A stretch of DNA of 64,000 nt, taken from Bacteroidales bacterium. GTDB lineage: Bacteria > Bacteroidota > Bacteroidia > Bacteroidales > UBA932. The position numbers and the translations under genes were made by a program. The notes below the pieces were generated by a model. The model ran no database searches and was not told the DNA's origin. It worked only from the letters and a program-made list of their open reading frames with translations. Shown here piece after piece: positions 1 to 8,528 of this stretch (positions are counted from its first letter, which is position 1; the number at the start of each line of letters is the position of its first letter). The stretch lies in the NCBI GenBank assembly GCA_017469745.1, contig JAFUFS010000001.1:50581-114580 (forward strand). Direction: 5' to 3'.

Positions 1-2094
1 AGGAATGGAAGACAGGCCCTCAAGAAGAACCGTGACAAGCAGTTCGGTTCCAGGCAGGGCGGAAAGCGGAAATTCGAAGAAGTGACCGGAAAGGTCCACA
101 TGAGCAGGGACGGTTTTGTCTTCGTCGTCCCGGAAGGAGACGTCAAGGATAACGACGTCTTCGTGAAAGCATCAAAGACTCGCGGAGCCCTCAATGGCGA
201 CCTTGTCAGATGCGTCATTACCAAGGAAAAACAGACCAAGGCTCCTGTCGTAAGAGGCAAGGGAAAGCCGGCACCCGGCAGGGACGTCGTGCGTCGCCGT
301 GAAGGAGAGATCATTGAGATCGTCGAGAGGAGCAAGACTCCTTTCGTGGGAATCCTTCACCTCGTAGGCAGGCAGGCATGGGTGCTGATGCAGTCCAGGA
401 CCATGCCTTACGACATCACGGTCGACTTCGACACCCTCCCCGAAGGGGCGAAGAAGGGCATGAAGGTGGCTGCGATCATCGACCGCTGGGACCGCGGAGA
501 ACCCAACCCCCACGGATACATCTCCGACGTGCTCGGCGAACCCGGAGCCAACGAGACCGAGATGCATGCGATCCTCGCTGAATATGGTCTCCCTTATCGT
601 TTCGAGCCGGCCGTGGAGAACGCGGCGGATGCTATCAGCGAAGAGATCACCGAAATGGACCTGAAGGGCCGCAAGGACTTCCGCAAGACCCTTACCTTCA
701 CGATAGACCCTACCGATGCCAAGGACTTCGATGATGCCCTCTCGCTCACAAGACTCAAGAACGGCAACTTCGAGGTGGGCGTTCACATCGCAGATGTTTC
801 CTACTATGTCAAGCCCGGAACCCTGATGGACCAGGAGGCCCAGGCCCGCGGAACATCCGTCTACCTTGTGGACAGGACAGTTCCCATGCTGCCTGAGAAG
901 CTTTCCAACAAGCTCTGCTCCCTGCGTCCCAACGAGGACAAGCTCACTTTCTCGGCTGTGTTCGAGATGACTCCCGAGGCCCAGGTGGTTGACCGCTGGT
1001 TCGGACGTACCGTGATCTGCTCCGATTTCCGTTTCGACTATGAAGGAGCCCAGAAGATCATCGAGACCGAGGGCAAGGAGCCAGAGGATCCGGCAGTCAC
1101 CCAGGAGATCAGGGACGCTGTCCTTCAGCTCCACAAGCTGGCCTCCATCATGAGAAAGAAGCGTTTTTCGGCCGGAGCCATCAGTTTCGAGCGTCCTGAG
1201 ATGAAGGTCGAGGTCGACGAGACCGGAAAGCCTCTCAGGGTCTACGAAAAGATCTCCAAGGAAGCCAACTGGCTGATCGAAGAGTTCATGCTCCTTGCGA
1301 ACAAGAGCGTGGCCGAATTCATCGCCACCTCCGGAAAGATGAACGGCAAGGAGGACAAGAACGCCAAGACCTTTATCTACCGAATCCACGATGAACCCAA
1401 TTCGGAGAAGATCGCCGGACTGGGCCGTTTCGTCGGCAACTTCGGTTACAAGCTGGGTCCTACCGGCTCCGGAAGGGACATCGCCAAGTCGCTTAACTCC
1501 CTTCTCGTAGATGCCAAGGGCAAGCCGGAGTGCGACGCCTTCCAGATGATAGCCCTCCGCTCCATGGCCAAGGCAGTATATTCAACGGACAACATCGGCC
1601 ACTACGGTCTGGCGTTCAAGTACTACACCCATTTCACCTCTCCGATCCGCCGTTATCCGGACACTATGGTCCACCGCCTGCTGGCGATGTATCTCGACAA
1701 CCGCGAGAGCCAGAACAAGGAGTATTATGAGCAGCAGTGCGTCCATGCGTCGGAGCGTGAGCAGATAGCCGCCAACGCCGAGCGCGACAGCATCAAGTAC
1801 AAGCTCATTGAATATATGGTCGACAAGGTTGGTCAGGAATATGACGGCACAGTCTCAGGCCTGACTGAATGGGGAATGTACGTAGAGATCAAGCCCGAGA
1901 TGATCGAGGGAATGGTCGCTCTCCGTGACATCCGCTCCGACTTCTTCGACTTCGACGAGGAGAACTACAGGATCGTCGGTAAGCACACCAAGAAGGTCTT
2001 CCGTCTCGGCGATCCGGTTAGGATCCGTGTCAAGTCAGCCAACCTGGAGCAGAGGCTGCTGGACTATGAACTGATTGAAAATGAACAACTCTAA
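1..2094 (+). CDS. rnr: Ribonuclease R (5'-truncated by window edge)
   Basis: RNase R is a processive 3'-5' exoribonuclease of the RNB family that degrades structured RNA. The frame is open from base 1, so the true start lies outside the window; about 697 residues are visible. A Lys/Arg-rich stretch comes first, then cold-shock type OB folds, then the RNB catalytic domain with the Asp-rich motif DPTDAKDFDDA (bases 706-738) and the motif HFTSPIRRYPD near base 1630. A C-terminal S1 domain (around VSGLTEWGMYVEI, near base 1855) closes the protein. A GTG at base 82 could be taken for a start, but conserved basic sequence continues upstream of it. The next gene begins 11 bases after the stop. Family assignment is secure. 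Confidence 0.95.
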   Translation, partial: RNGRQALKKNRDKQFGSRQGGKRKFEEVTGKVHMSRDGFVFVVPEGDVKDNDVFVKASKTRGALNGDLVRCVITKEKQTKAPVVRGKGKPAPGRDVVRRREGEIIEIVERSKTPFVGILHLVGRQAWVLMQSRTMPYDITVDFDTLPEGAKKGMKVAAIIDRWDRGEPNPHGYISDVLGEPGANETEMHAILAEYGLPYRFEPAVENAADAISEEITEMDLKGRKDFRKTLTFTIDPTDAKDFDDALSLTRLKNGNFEVGVHIADVSYYVKPGTLMDQEAQARGTSVYLVDRTVPMLPEKLSNKLCSLRPNEDKLTFSAVFEMTPEAQVVDRWFGRTVICSDFRFDYEGAQKIIETEGKEPEDPAVTQEIRDAVLQLHKLASIMRKKRFSAGAISFERPEMKVEVDETGKPLRVYEKISKEANWLIEEFMLLANKSVAEFIATSGKMNGKEDKNAKTFIYRIHDEPNSEKIAGLGRFVGNFGYKLGPTGSGRDIAKSLNSLLVDAKGKPECDAFQMIALRSMAKAVYSTDNIGHYGLAFKYYTHFTSPIRRYPDTMVHRLLAMYLDNRESQNKEYYEQQCVHASEREQIAANAERDSIKYKLIEYMVDKVGQEYDGTVSGLTEWGMYVEIKPEMIEGMVALRDIRSDFFDFDEENYRIVGKHTKKVFRLGDPVRIRVKSANLEQRLLDYELIENEQL

Positions 2095-2105
2095 TCACTA
2101 TTAAT

Positions 2106-2387
2106 ATGATCAGGATCAATTGCTTCTTCAAGGCTGCCGAGAATGAGGCCGCCATGGGAAAGGCCGTGGAGGCCGCAAAGGCTCTTACCTCCAAATCACT
2201 TGGACACGAAGGCTGCATCGCCTATGACACTTTCTGCAGCGCCACCCGCCCGGATGTGTTCATGATCTGCGAGACCTGGAAGGACCAGGCCTGTCTCGAC
2301 AAGCACTCCGCCACTCCTGAATTTGCCGAATATGTCGGCATCATCCAGGAGAACGGCACCCTCAAGATCGAGACCTTCGAGTTCTAG
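2106..2387 (+). CDS. Antibiotic biosynthesis monooxygenase (ABM) family protein
   Basis: A 93-residue single-domain protein of the ABM/YgiN ferredoxin-like fold, which typically acts as a cofactor-free monooxygenase on quinol-like compounds or as a stress protein. The length and pattern fit: an N-terminal strand (MIRINCFF), an Ala-rich helix, a central HEGCIAYD segment, then ICETWKDQACLDKHSATPEF, which is characteristic of the family. It lies 11 bases after rnr and may be cotranscribed with it. Its stop codon shares the tetramer CTAG with the stop codon of the convergent transporter gene. The substrate cannot be told from sequence. Confidence 0.8.
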   Translation: MIRINCFFKAAENEAAMGKAVEAAKALTSKSLGHEGCIAYDTFCSATRPDVFMICETWKDQACLDKHSATPEFAEYVGIIQENGTLKIETFEF

Positions 2388-3835
2388 ATCTTGACCGGCT
2401 TGTACTTAGGGACGAGGATTCTCATTATTGTCCAGGCAAGAAGGTAAGCTATTCCGCAGAAGCAGAAAACAATGAAATAACCTGCGGGCTTTCCTTCAAA
2501 TCCAAGGAAGCGGAAAGCAGCACCTGCATTCTCTGCATAAGTGAACAGGTTGCCTGCCGCTTTCTGGATTATCATTGAACCGACACCTCCTGCCATCGCA
2601 CCTATCCCTGTGATAGTGGCAATCGCACCTTTAGGAAACATATCTCCTACTGTTGAGAATATATTCGCTGACCAAGCCTGATGTCCGGCGGCTGCCAAGC
2701 CGATAAGGACTGCAGGCCACCAAGGAGAATTGAAATGGACTCCCAAGGGTTGAGCGAATAAGGCGCAAAGAGGGAAGAATGCGAATATCAACATTGCCAG
2801 CATGCGTCCTGAATAGGGATGCATGCCTTTCTTTTCTACAAACAGTTTTGGAAGATAGCCTCCGAATATGGAGACGACTGTCACAATCAGGTAAAGAGTG
2901 AAAATCAGAGCCTGACCCTTGAATGATGTGGCAGGAGCGTTGAATTGGTTGCTGAAATACGAAGGAGCCCAGAATAGGAAGAACCACCAGACACCGTCTG
3001 TCATGAACTTTCCGACAATGAAAGACCAAGTCTGGCGATACTTGAAAGCTTGGATGAACGGGATTGACTTCTCCTGAGAGAGTGCAGCCTTTTCTGCAGC
3101 CTCTTCAGCATCATCCTGATGAATGTATTCCAGTTCAGCTTCATTTACATGCTTGCTGACTTCGGGTTTGTCGTACATGAAATCCCAGAAGAACATCCAG
3201 ATGAATCCAAGGCCACCGATAATGATGAATGCCCATTCCCAGCCAAGAGCCTTTGCCAGAGGTGGGATGCATAGGGGAGCCGCAAGGGCGCCCACTGAAG
3301 CACCGGCATTGAAGATTGAGGTAGCAAAAGCCCTGTCTTTCTTTGGGAAATACTCAGCAGTGACTTTTATCGCAGCAGGAAAGTTCCCCGATTCTCCCAG
3401 GGCGAGGATTCCACGGCATAGGAGGAACAGATACACTGAAGTAGTGGCAACTGCAAGTGCGGCATTGCTCCCTGCTTCCACTGCACGCATTGCGGCTACT
3501 GAGCCGAACCCACCAAGATGAGCGGTAGCCCATCCGCAGGCTGCATGCAGGACAGCTCCGGCGGACCATACTCCGATAGAAATCAAATATCCTTTTTTCG
3601 TGCCCATCCAGTCTACGAATTTGCCTGCAAAGAGGCATGCTATTGCGTAGAAAATAGAGAAAAAGGATGTGATGGTTCCGTAATTTGCATCAGACCAGTG
3701 GAACTCAGGTTTGATGAATTCCTCATAAGTCAAAGAAAGGACCTGGCGATCCAGATAATTAACGGTTGTGGCAACGAAGAGAAGGCTGCAAATCCACCAT
3801 CTCCAGTCAGTCATCAGCTTTTTCTGTGTTGACAT
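2384..3835 (-). CDS. MFS transporter, hexuronate (ExuT-like)
   Basis: A 483-residue major facilitator protein of the anion:cation symporter group, which includes glucuronate and galacturonate carriers. The N-terminus shows WWICSLLFVATTVNYLDRQ, a signature of ExuT-like transporters, and about 12 hydrophobic segments follow. LALGESGNFPAAIK in the first half is also typical. It is the last gene of the minus operon lacI-kdgK-eda-transporter and starts 1 base after the eda stop, so translational coupling is likely. The context says it imports the uronate or 2-keto-3-deoxy sugar that kdgK and eda consume. The exact substrate is inferred from neighbours. Confidence 0.88.
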   Translation of the reverse strand: MSTQKKLMTDWRWWICSLLFVATTVNYLDRQVLSLTYEEFIKPEFHWSDANYGTITSFFSIFYAIACLFAGKFVDWMGTKKGYLISIGVWSAGAVLHAACGWATAHLGGFGSVAAMRAVEAGSNAALAVATTSVYLFLLCRGILALGESGNFPAAIKVTAEYFPKKDRAFATSIFNAGASVGALAAPLCIPPLAKALGWEWAFIIIGGLGFIWMFFWDFMYDKPEVSKHVNEAELEYIHQDDAEEAAEKAALSQEKSIPFIQAFKYRQTWSFIVGKFMTDGVWWFFLFWAPSYFSNQFNAPATSFKGQALIFTLYLIVTVVSIFGGYLPKLFVEKKGMHPYSGRMLAMLIFAFFPLCALFAQPLGVHFNSPWWPAVLIGLAAAGHQAWSANIFSTVGDMFPKGAIATITGIGAMAGGVGSMIIQKAAGNLFTYAENAGAAFRFLGFEGKPAGYFIVFCFCGIAYLLAWTIMRILVPKYKPVKI

Positions 3836-3836
3836 G

Positions 3837-4502
3837 TTATTTCAATGATTTAATGATCTCTAGAGTTTCAGCGCATAATTGGGTGATCTTCCCCCATTCA
3901 CCAGCAGCAATCACATCTTTATGGAAAAGGTTGGAGCCCATCCCAACACAGGTTACACCTGCTTTGAACCATGCCTCAAGGTTTTCCCGGGTAGGTTTAA
4001 CTCCTCCTGTGACCATGAGCTGGCTCCATGGCATAGGGGCCTTGATACCTTTTACAAAGGCAGGTCCAAGTACATCCCCAGGAAAGACTTTGCAGATGTC
4101 GCATCCGGCTTCCTGGGCAGTTCCGATCTCACTCGGAGTCGCACAACCAGGGCAGTAGGGGATGAGCCTTCGGTTACAGACCGGAGCTACCTCGGGATTG
4201 AAAAGAGGCCCGACTACAAAGTTGGCTCCAAGTTGAATGTACATTACAGCTGTGGCTGGATCTATTACTGAACCGACACCTACGATCATTCCAGGGAGTT
4301 CTTCAACCGAGAACTTAACAAGTTCTCCGAAAACTTCCTGAGCGAAATCTCCTCGGTTTGTAAACTCGAAAACCCTGACACCCCCTTCGTAGCAAGCCTT
4401 CAGGACCTTCTTGGAAGTCTCGGGATCTGCGTTGTAGAAGACGGGAACCATGCCCGTCTCTTTCATTGTCTGGATGACTTGTAACTTAGTATATTTTGCC
4501 AT
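3837..4502 (-). CDS. eda: KDPG/KHG aldolase
   Basis: 2-Keto-3-deoxy-6-phosphogluconate aldolase, which splits KDPG into pyruvate and glyceraldehyde 3-phosphate. It is a 221-residue class I aldolase of the usual family length. Glu46 in VFEFTNRG and Lys138 in [11 protein letters not shown] sit at the positions of the catalytic Glu and Schiff-base Lys. The phosphate-binding region ([19 protein letters not shown]) is intact. It follows kdgK after a 94-base gap that holds an imperfect inverted pair of the short dispersed repeat. It supplies the last step of uronate catabolism in this locus. Confidence 0.93.
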   Translation of the reverse strand: MAKYTKLQVIQTMKETGMVPVFYNADPETSKKVLKACYEGGVRVFEFTNRGDFAQEVFGELVKFSVEELPGMIVGVGSVIDPATAVMYIQLGANFVVGPLFNPEVAPVCNRRLIPYCPGCATPSEIGTAQEAGCDICKVFPGDVLGPAFVKGIKAPMPWSQLMVTGGVKPTRENLEAWFKAGVTCVGMGSNLFHKDVIAAGEWGKITQLCAETLEIIKSLK

Positions 4503-4525
4503 ATAAAAACGTTATTTGTGTTTTC

Positions 4526-4580
4526 TGTCATCCTGAGGCTTGCCGAAGAATATAGATTCTTCGCTTTGCTCAGAATGACA
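4526..4580 (-). repeat. Short dispersed repeat, inverted pair (copy a)
   Basis: Two copies of the short repeat (core GATTCTTCGCTTTGCTCAG and its complement) face each other and form an imperfect palindrome of about 55 bases, centred near 4553. It lies in the transcribed gap between kdgK and eda, so the RNA could form a long hairpin. That might act as a processing, stability or attenuation element; this is inference. Confidence 0.75.
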
Positions 4581-4596
4581 CAATTCGGAGCGACAC

Positions 4597-5637
4597 CTAG
4601 CGGGAGACTCTGCCAGAGCCGTCGCCATTCATAAGGTTCTCGACCTCGTCCACGGTGACCTGATTGAAATCTCCAAAAACAGTATGTTTCAAGCAGGAGG
4701 CCGCGACAGCGAAGTTGAGGGCCTTCTGATCATCTCCTTCATATGTAAGCAATCCGTAGATAAGACCTCCCATGAAACTGTCTCCGCCGCCTACACGGTC
4801 CACGATGTGAGTAATATCATAACGCGGTGATTGCCAGAGTGTCTTTCCGTCCCAGAGGACGCCACCCCAAGTGTTGTGGTTGGCATTGATTGAGCCACGC
4901 AAAGTAATTATTACCTTTTTTGCACGAGGGAATCTGGTCATCAACTGCTCTCCTACGCTCTGGAACCTTTTCTGATCAATAGCGCCACCGGTGGCGGTCA
5001 CTTCGAAACCTTCTGGTTTGATGCCAAAGACTTTTTCTGCATCTTCTTCATTTCCCAGAATGATATCGCAACCTTCAACGAGTGCGGGCATGACTTCGGA
5101 AGCTTTCTTGCCGTATTTCCATAGATTTTTACGGTAGTTGAGGTCGCAGGAGACAGTGACTCCCCGGCGGTTCGCGGCCTTTATGGCTTCAAGACAGACA
5201 TCTGCAGCTCCTTGGCTGATGGCGGGAGTTATTCCCGTCCAATGGAACCAGTCTGCTCCGTCGAACACCTTGTCCCAGTCAATCATCCCGGTCTCGATAG
5301 TAGAAATAGCCGAGTGTGCCCTGTCGTATACAACCTTGCTGGGACGAGCAACAGCTCCGGTTTCAAGGAAATATATTCCTAGGCGTTCACCTCCGAAGAT
5401 ACAGAAGTCTGTGTTGACTCCGTATGAATGGAGGTCGCGGATGCAGCTCTTTGCAATATCATTGTCCGGGAATCGGGTGACGAATTGAACGTCTATCCCG
5501 TAATTGGCAAGGGAAACTGCAACGTTAGCCTCGCCTCCACCGAAAGTGGCGTCGTATTGTCTGGCTTGCGAGAATCGAAGGTAGCCAGGAGTGGACAACC
5601 GGAGCATGATTTCTCCGAAAGTGATTACTCTCTTCAT
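4597..5637 (-). CDS. kdgK: 2-keto-3-deoxygluconate kinase (PfkB family)
   Basis: Sugar kinase that phosphorylates 2-keto-3-deoxygluconate to KDPG with ATP. It is a 346-residue ribokinase/PfkB fold protein. The N-terminus (VITFGEIMLRLSTPG) and GGGEANVAVSLANYG are typical of KDG kinases. The C-terminal PfkB signature DRVGGGDSFMGGL carries the catalytic Asp of the GGGD motif. It begins 12 bases after the lacI stop and is second in the operon. It acts directly before eda. KDG kinase is favoured over fructokinase because of the uronate neighbours. Confidence 0.9.
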   Translation of the reverse strand: MKRVITFGEIMLRLSTPGYLRFSQARQYDATFGGGEANVAVSLANYGIDVQFVTRFPDNDIAKSCIRDLHSYGVNTDFCIFGGERLGIYFLETGAVARPSKVVYDRAHSAISTIETGMIDWDKVFDGADWFHWTGITPAISQGAADVCLEAIKAANRRGVTVSCDLNYRKNLWKYGKKASEVMPALVEGCDIILGNEEDAEKVFGIKPEGFEVTATGGAIDQKRFQSVGEQLMTRFPRAKKVIITLRGSINANHNTWGGVLWDGKTLWQSPRYDITHIVDRVGGGDSFMGGLIYGLLTYEGDDQKALNFAVAASCLKHTVFGDFNQVTVDEVENLMNGDGSGRVSR

Positions 5638-5649
5638 GGTATCTGATTG

Positions 5650-6654
5650 TTATCTGCCGGTTTTTCTTAAAGAAGACTCTCTTGCTTTGATTTCCATCGC
5701 AACCACGATTTTACCTACGTTGGCTCCCGGTTTCAAAGAAGTAAGGAATGCTTGGGCGGCGCGTCTGCCGATTTCATAGGGATGTTGTGCGATTGAACTG
5801 ATCGAAGGAGACATGATTGTTGTAAAGAACTCGTTGGCAGTGCCGATTATTCCGAAATCATCAGGGATGCGGACCCCACTCTCCTTGACCGCGATATATG
5901 CTCCCAATGCGGAGAAGTCTCCTGCACAGTAGATGGCATCACATCCTCGTTCGAGGGCGATCTTTCCGGCTTTGTATCCGCTTTCTTCAACGATGGAATC
6001 ATAAAAAATGATATCTTCATCGATTTCGATCCCCATATCGGTCAGGGCCTGCTTGTAACCATTCAGACGGTCCATGTAGGCTTCAGTGTCCCTGAATCCT
6101 GCGATGTGGCCGATCCTTTTATAGCCTTGTTCAATCAAGTGATGGGTGCCTTCATAAGCACCATGGAAATTGTCATTGACAATTTTGGGTCCCGGAAGGT
6201 CGCTGAAGACTCGGTCAAATTGTACCAGGACAGTGCCTTGCCTGACGTTTTCCAAAATGTGGTCGCCCGATGTGGAAGAGCTGGCATGAGAGATCAGGAC
6301 TCCGGCGACACGGTTGCTCTTCAATGTCTTAAGGGCCTTTATCTCGTCATCCAGGTTTTCATGAGTCTGACAGATGATCACTGAATAGCCGTGTTCGTTC
6401 AGCACCGTTTCCGCTCCACTGATTGCACTGCTGAAGAATGCCCTGTTTATTCTTGGTACGACAATCCCAACAACATTGGAATGACCTTTTCGTAAAGAAG
6501 AAGCGGGCTCATTTCGTTCGTAGCCCATCGATGCTGCCGCTTCAGAGATGGCCTTGCGAGTAGACTCTTTAACTCTGGGGCTTCCTGCGAGAGCCCTTGA
6601 AACGGTTGAAGGCGTCACCCCGAGGGATTTCGCGATGTCGGAGATGGTTACCAT
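5650..6654 (-). CDS. LacI-family transcriptional regulator of the uronate locus
   Basis: A 334-residue LacI/GalR repressor. The N-terminal helix-turn-helix and hinge are plain (TISDIAKSLGVTPSTVSRAL), followed by a periplasmic-binding-protein-like effector domain. The start at 6654 is chosen because the HTH begins two residues later; ten codons of in-frame sequence upstream are not family-like. It is the first gene of its operon, and its promoter (TATATTTG on the minus strand, 6681-6674) touches the operator at 6681-6692, so autoregulation is likely. The effector is presumably a uronate catabolite such as KDG or KDPG; this is inferred. Confidence 0.92.
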   Translation of the reverse strand: MVTISDIAKSLGVTPSTVSRALAGSPRVKESTRKAISEAAASMGYERNEPASSLRKGHSNVVGIVVPRINRAFFSSAISGAETVLNEHGYSVIICQTHENLDDEIKALKTLKSNRVAGVLISHASSSTSGDHILENVRQGTVLVQFDRVFSDLPGPKIVNDNFHGAYEGTHHLIEQGYKRIGHIAGFRDTEAYMDRLNGYKQALTDMGIEIDEDIIFYDSIVEESGYKAGKIALERGCDAIYCAGDFSALGAYIAVKESGVRIPDDFGIIGTANEFFTTIMSPSISSIAQHPYEIGRRAAQAFLTSLKPGANVGKIVVAMEIKARESSLRKTGR

Positions 6655-6673
6655 GCTGATTTTATATGATATC

Positions 6674-6681
6674 CAAATATA
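6674..6681 (-). promoter_or_regulatory. Predicted -7 element for lacI operon
   Basis: TATATTTG on the minus strand matches the Bacteroidota -7 consensus TAnnTTTG exactly. It ends 20 bases before the lacI start and shares one base with the operator at 6681-6692. Confidence 0.6.
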
Positions 6682-6692
6682 CAAACGTTTGT
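6681..6692. promoter_or_regulatory. LacI-type operator 1
   Basis: ACAAACGTTTGT, a perfect 12-base palindrome with the central CG typical of LacI-family operators. An identical site lies 107 bases away. It sits at the promoter of the lacI-kdgK-eda-transporter operon. Confidence 0.8.
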
Positions 6693-6787
6693 GGTAATAA
6701 GCGAATATTTTTGAAATAATTGTAAAGAATCTAACCGGCGAAGTGGTTTTTTACAGATTTTTTACAAGAATGGTATTGTTTTTAAAT

Positions 6788-6799
6788 ACAAACGTTTGT
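6788..6799. promoter_or_regulatory. LacI-type operator 2
   Basis: A second perfect ACAAACGTTTGT palindrome, immediately upstream of and sharing a base with the predicted -7 element of kduD. Two identical sites 107 bases centre to centre suggest repression of both divergent operons, possibly with DNA looping. Confidence 0.8.
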
Positions 6800-6806
6800 A
6801 TATTCG
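6799..6806 (+). promoter_or_regulatory. Predicted -7 element for the kduD operon
   Basis: TATATTCG, one mismatch from TAnnTTTG, 25 bases before the kduD ATG at 6832. This spacing matches other genes in the window (22-27 bases). A repressor bound to the adjacent operator would block this promoter. Confidence 0.5.
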
Positions 6807-6831
6807 CTACCGATATCAAATTAGCTATAGC

Positions 6832-7635
6832 ATGAATGATTTATTCTCTTTGAAAGGCAAGAATGCCTGGATTACCGGGGCATCTTACGGTATAGGCTTC
6901 AACATAGCAAAGGCCTTTGTTGCAGCTGGTGCTCAGAACATCATCTTCAATGATATCAACGATGCAGCGCTTCAGAGAGGGCTTGATAACTACCGTGAGG
7001 CAGGGATCGAAAACGTCCACGGATATGTCTGCGACGTGACTGATGAAGTTGCTGTAAAGGCTCTTGTCGAGACGATTCACAAGGACGTCGGTCAGATTGA
7101 CATCCTGGTCAACAATGCAGGAATCATCAAGCGTATCCCCATGCATGAGATGGAGCGGAAAGAGTTCCAGCAGGTCATAGATGTTGACCTTGTTGCACCG
7201 TTCATCGTATCTTCGGCTGTCCTGCCGGAAATGATGGAGAGACGGGAGGGAAAGATCATCAACATCTGTTCTATGATGTCCGAACCCGGCCGTGAGACTG
7301 TCTCTGCCTATGCCGCAGCAAAAGGTGGTCTCAAGATGTTGACAAGGAACATCTGCTCTGAGTATGGTGAGTACAACATCCAGTGTAATGGCATCGGTCC
7401 CGGCTACATTGCAACTCCCCAGACTGCTCCGCTACGCGAGACACAGCCCGACGGCAGCCGCCATCCTTTTGACTCTTTTATCTGTGCCAAGACTCCTGCA
7501 GGACGCTGGCTCGATCCTTCTGAACTTGGTGGACCGGCAGTCTTTCTCGCTTCGCATGCCTCTGATGCCGTGAACGGCCACATACTCTATGTTGATGGAG
7601 GAATACTGGCTTATATCGGGAAGCAGCCGAAGTAG
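6832..7635 (+). CDS. kduD: 2-deoxy-D-gluconate 3-dehydrogenase / DKII dehydrogenase (SDR)
   Basis: Short-chain dehydrogenase of 267 residues that converts 3-deoxy-D-glycero-2,5-hexodiulosonate (the KduI product) to 2-keto-3-deoxygluconate with NAD(P)H. The cofactor motif TGASYGIG, the NNAG motif in LVNNAGI, and the catalytic Tyr-x3-Lys in SAYAAAKGG are all present. The start at 6832 is chosen because an upstream in-frame start would overlap the promoter and operator. It is the first gene of the plus operon, followed by kduI. Its TAG stop lies inside a copy of the short dispersed repeat. Confidence 0.9.
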   Translation: MNDLFSLKGKNAWITGASYGIGFNIAKAFVAAGAQNIIFNDINDAALQRGLDNYREAGIENVHGYVCDVTDEVAVKALVETIHKDVGQIDILVNNAGIIKRIPMHEMERKEFQQVIDVDLVAPFIVSSAVLPEMMERREGKIINICSMMSEPGRETVSAYAAAKGGLKMLTRNICSEYGEYNIQCNGIGPGYIATPQTAPLRETQPDGSRHPFDSFICAKTPAGRWLDPSELGGPAVFLASHASDAVNGHILYVDGGILAYIGKQPK

Positions 7636-7672
7636 ATTCTTCACTTCGTTCAGAATGACAAGGTTCAGAATG
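7633..7672 (+). repeat. Short dispersed repeat (copy b) overlapping the kduD stop
   Basis: Begins with the kduD stop codon: TAGATTCTTCACTTCGTTCA followed by GAATGACA, with a partial second unit after it. It fills most of the gap between kduD and kduI. Confidence 0.8.
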
Positions 7673-7685
7673 AAATTTTACTATT

Positions 7686-8528
7686 ATGAAAATTAATTGT
7701 GAGGTTCGCCAGGCATCCAGCAATTTGGATGCGAAGCACTATGACACGGAGCGCATCCGGAAGGAATATCTGGTTGAAAAGGTCATGGCTCCTGATGAGA
7801 TCAACATGGTCTATTCCATGTTCGACAGGATCATAACCGGAGGTGCCGTTCCTGTAAGGGAAGAGCTGATCCTTTCTGCTCCGGATATTCTGAGAGCAGA
7901 GTATTTCACACAGAGAAGGGAAGTCGGAATCATCAATGTCGGTGGCCGCGGATGTGTAAAAGTGGGCGATGATGAATACCTTCTTGATTATAAGGAGGCC
8001 CTCTACGTGGGACGTGGAGACCGTCACATTGTTTTTACCAGTGCCGATCCGGAGGCCCCTGCTCATTACTACTTCTGTTCAGCACCTGCACATCGCGAGA
8101 CGGGAGTCAAGAAGGTGACTAAGAAAGATGCAGTGGTGATGCACCTTGGATCGCTTGAAGAATCCAATGAAAGGACTATCAACCGTCTGCTTGTCAAGGA
8201 AGTTGTACCGTGCTGCCAGCTTCAAATGGGAATGACGGAACTCGCCCCTGGAAGCACCTGGAACACCATGCCTGCACATACCCATGACAGGCGCATGGAG
8301 GTGTATTTCTATTTCGAGGTTCCTGAGAATGCGGCAGTCTGCCATTTCATGGGAGAGCCTCAGGAAACCAGGCACATTTGGATGCATAATGAACAGTCTG
8401 TCATTTCTCCTCAATGGAGCATTCATTCAGCCTGCGCAACCCGGAACTACACTTTTATCTGGGCGATGTGTGGAGAGAATGATGACTATAACGACATGGA
8501 TTGGTGCGATACCAAAGATTTGAAATAA
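7686..8528 (+). CDS. kduI: 5-dehydro-4-deoxy-D-glucuronate isomerase
   Basis: KduI isomerises 4-deoxy-L-threo-5-hexosulose uronate, released from unsaturated uronates, to the diketo intermediate used by KduD. The protein has 280 residues, the usual family length, and is a cupin-type metalloenzyme. The zinc-binding region is seen in MPAHTHDRRMEVYFYFE (His, His and Glu ligands), with a further His in the WSIHSACATRNY segment. The stop codon TAA overlaps the next start by one base (TAATG). Presence of kduI shows that the upstream glycan is cut by lyases or yields unsaturated uronates. Confidence 0.95.
   Translation: MKINCEVRQASSNLDAKHYDTERIRKEYLVEKVMAPDEINMVYSMFDRIITGGAVPVREELILSAPDILRAEYFTQRREVGIINVGGRGCVKVGDDEYLLDYKEALYVGRGDRHIVFTSADPEAPAHYYFCSAPAHRETGVKKVTKKDAVVMHLGSLEESNERTINRLLVKEVVPCCQLQMGMTELAPGSTWNTMPAHTHDRRMEVYFYFEVPENAAVCHFMGEPQETRHIWMHNEQSVISPQWSIHSACATRNYTFIWAMCGENDDYNDMDWCDTKDLK

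Noticed and set aside
172-1389. 405-codon open frame antisense to rnr
   Set aside because: It mirrors the codon bias of rnr, has no start signal, and reads as low-complexity Leu/Val/Asp text.
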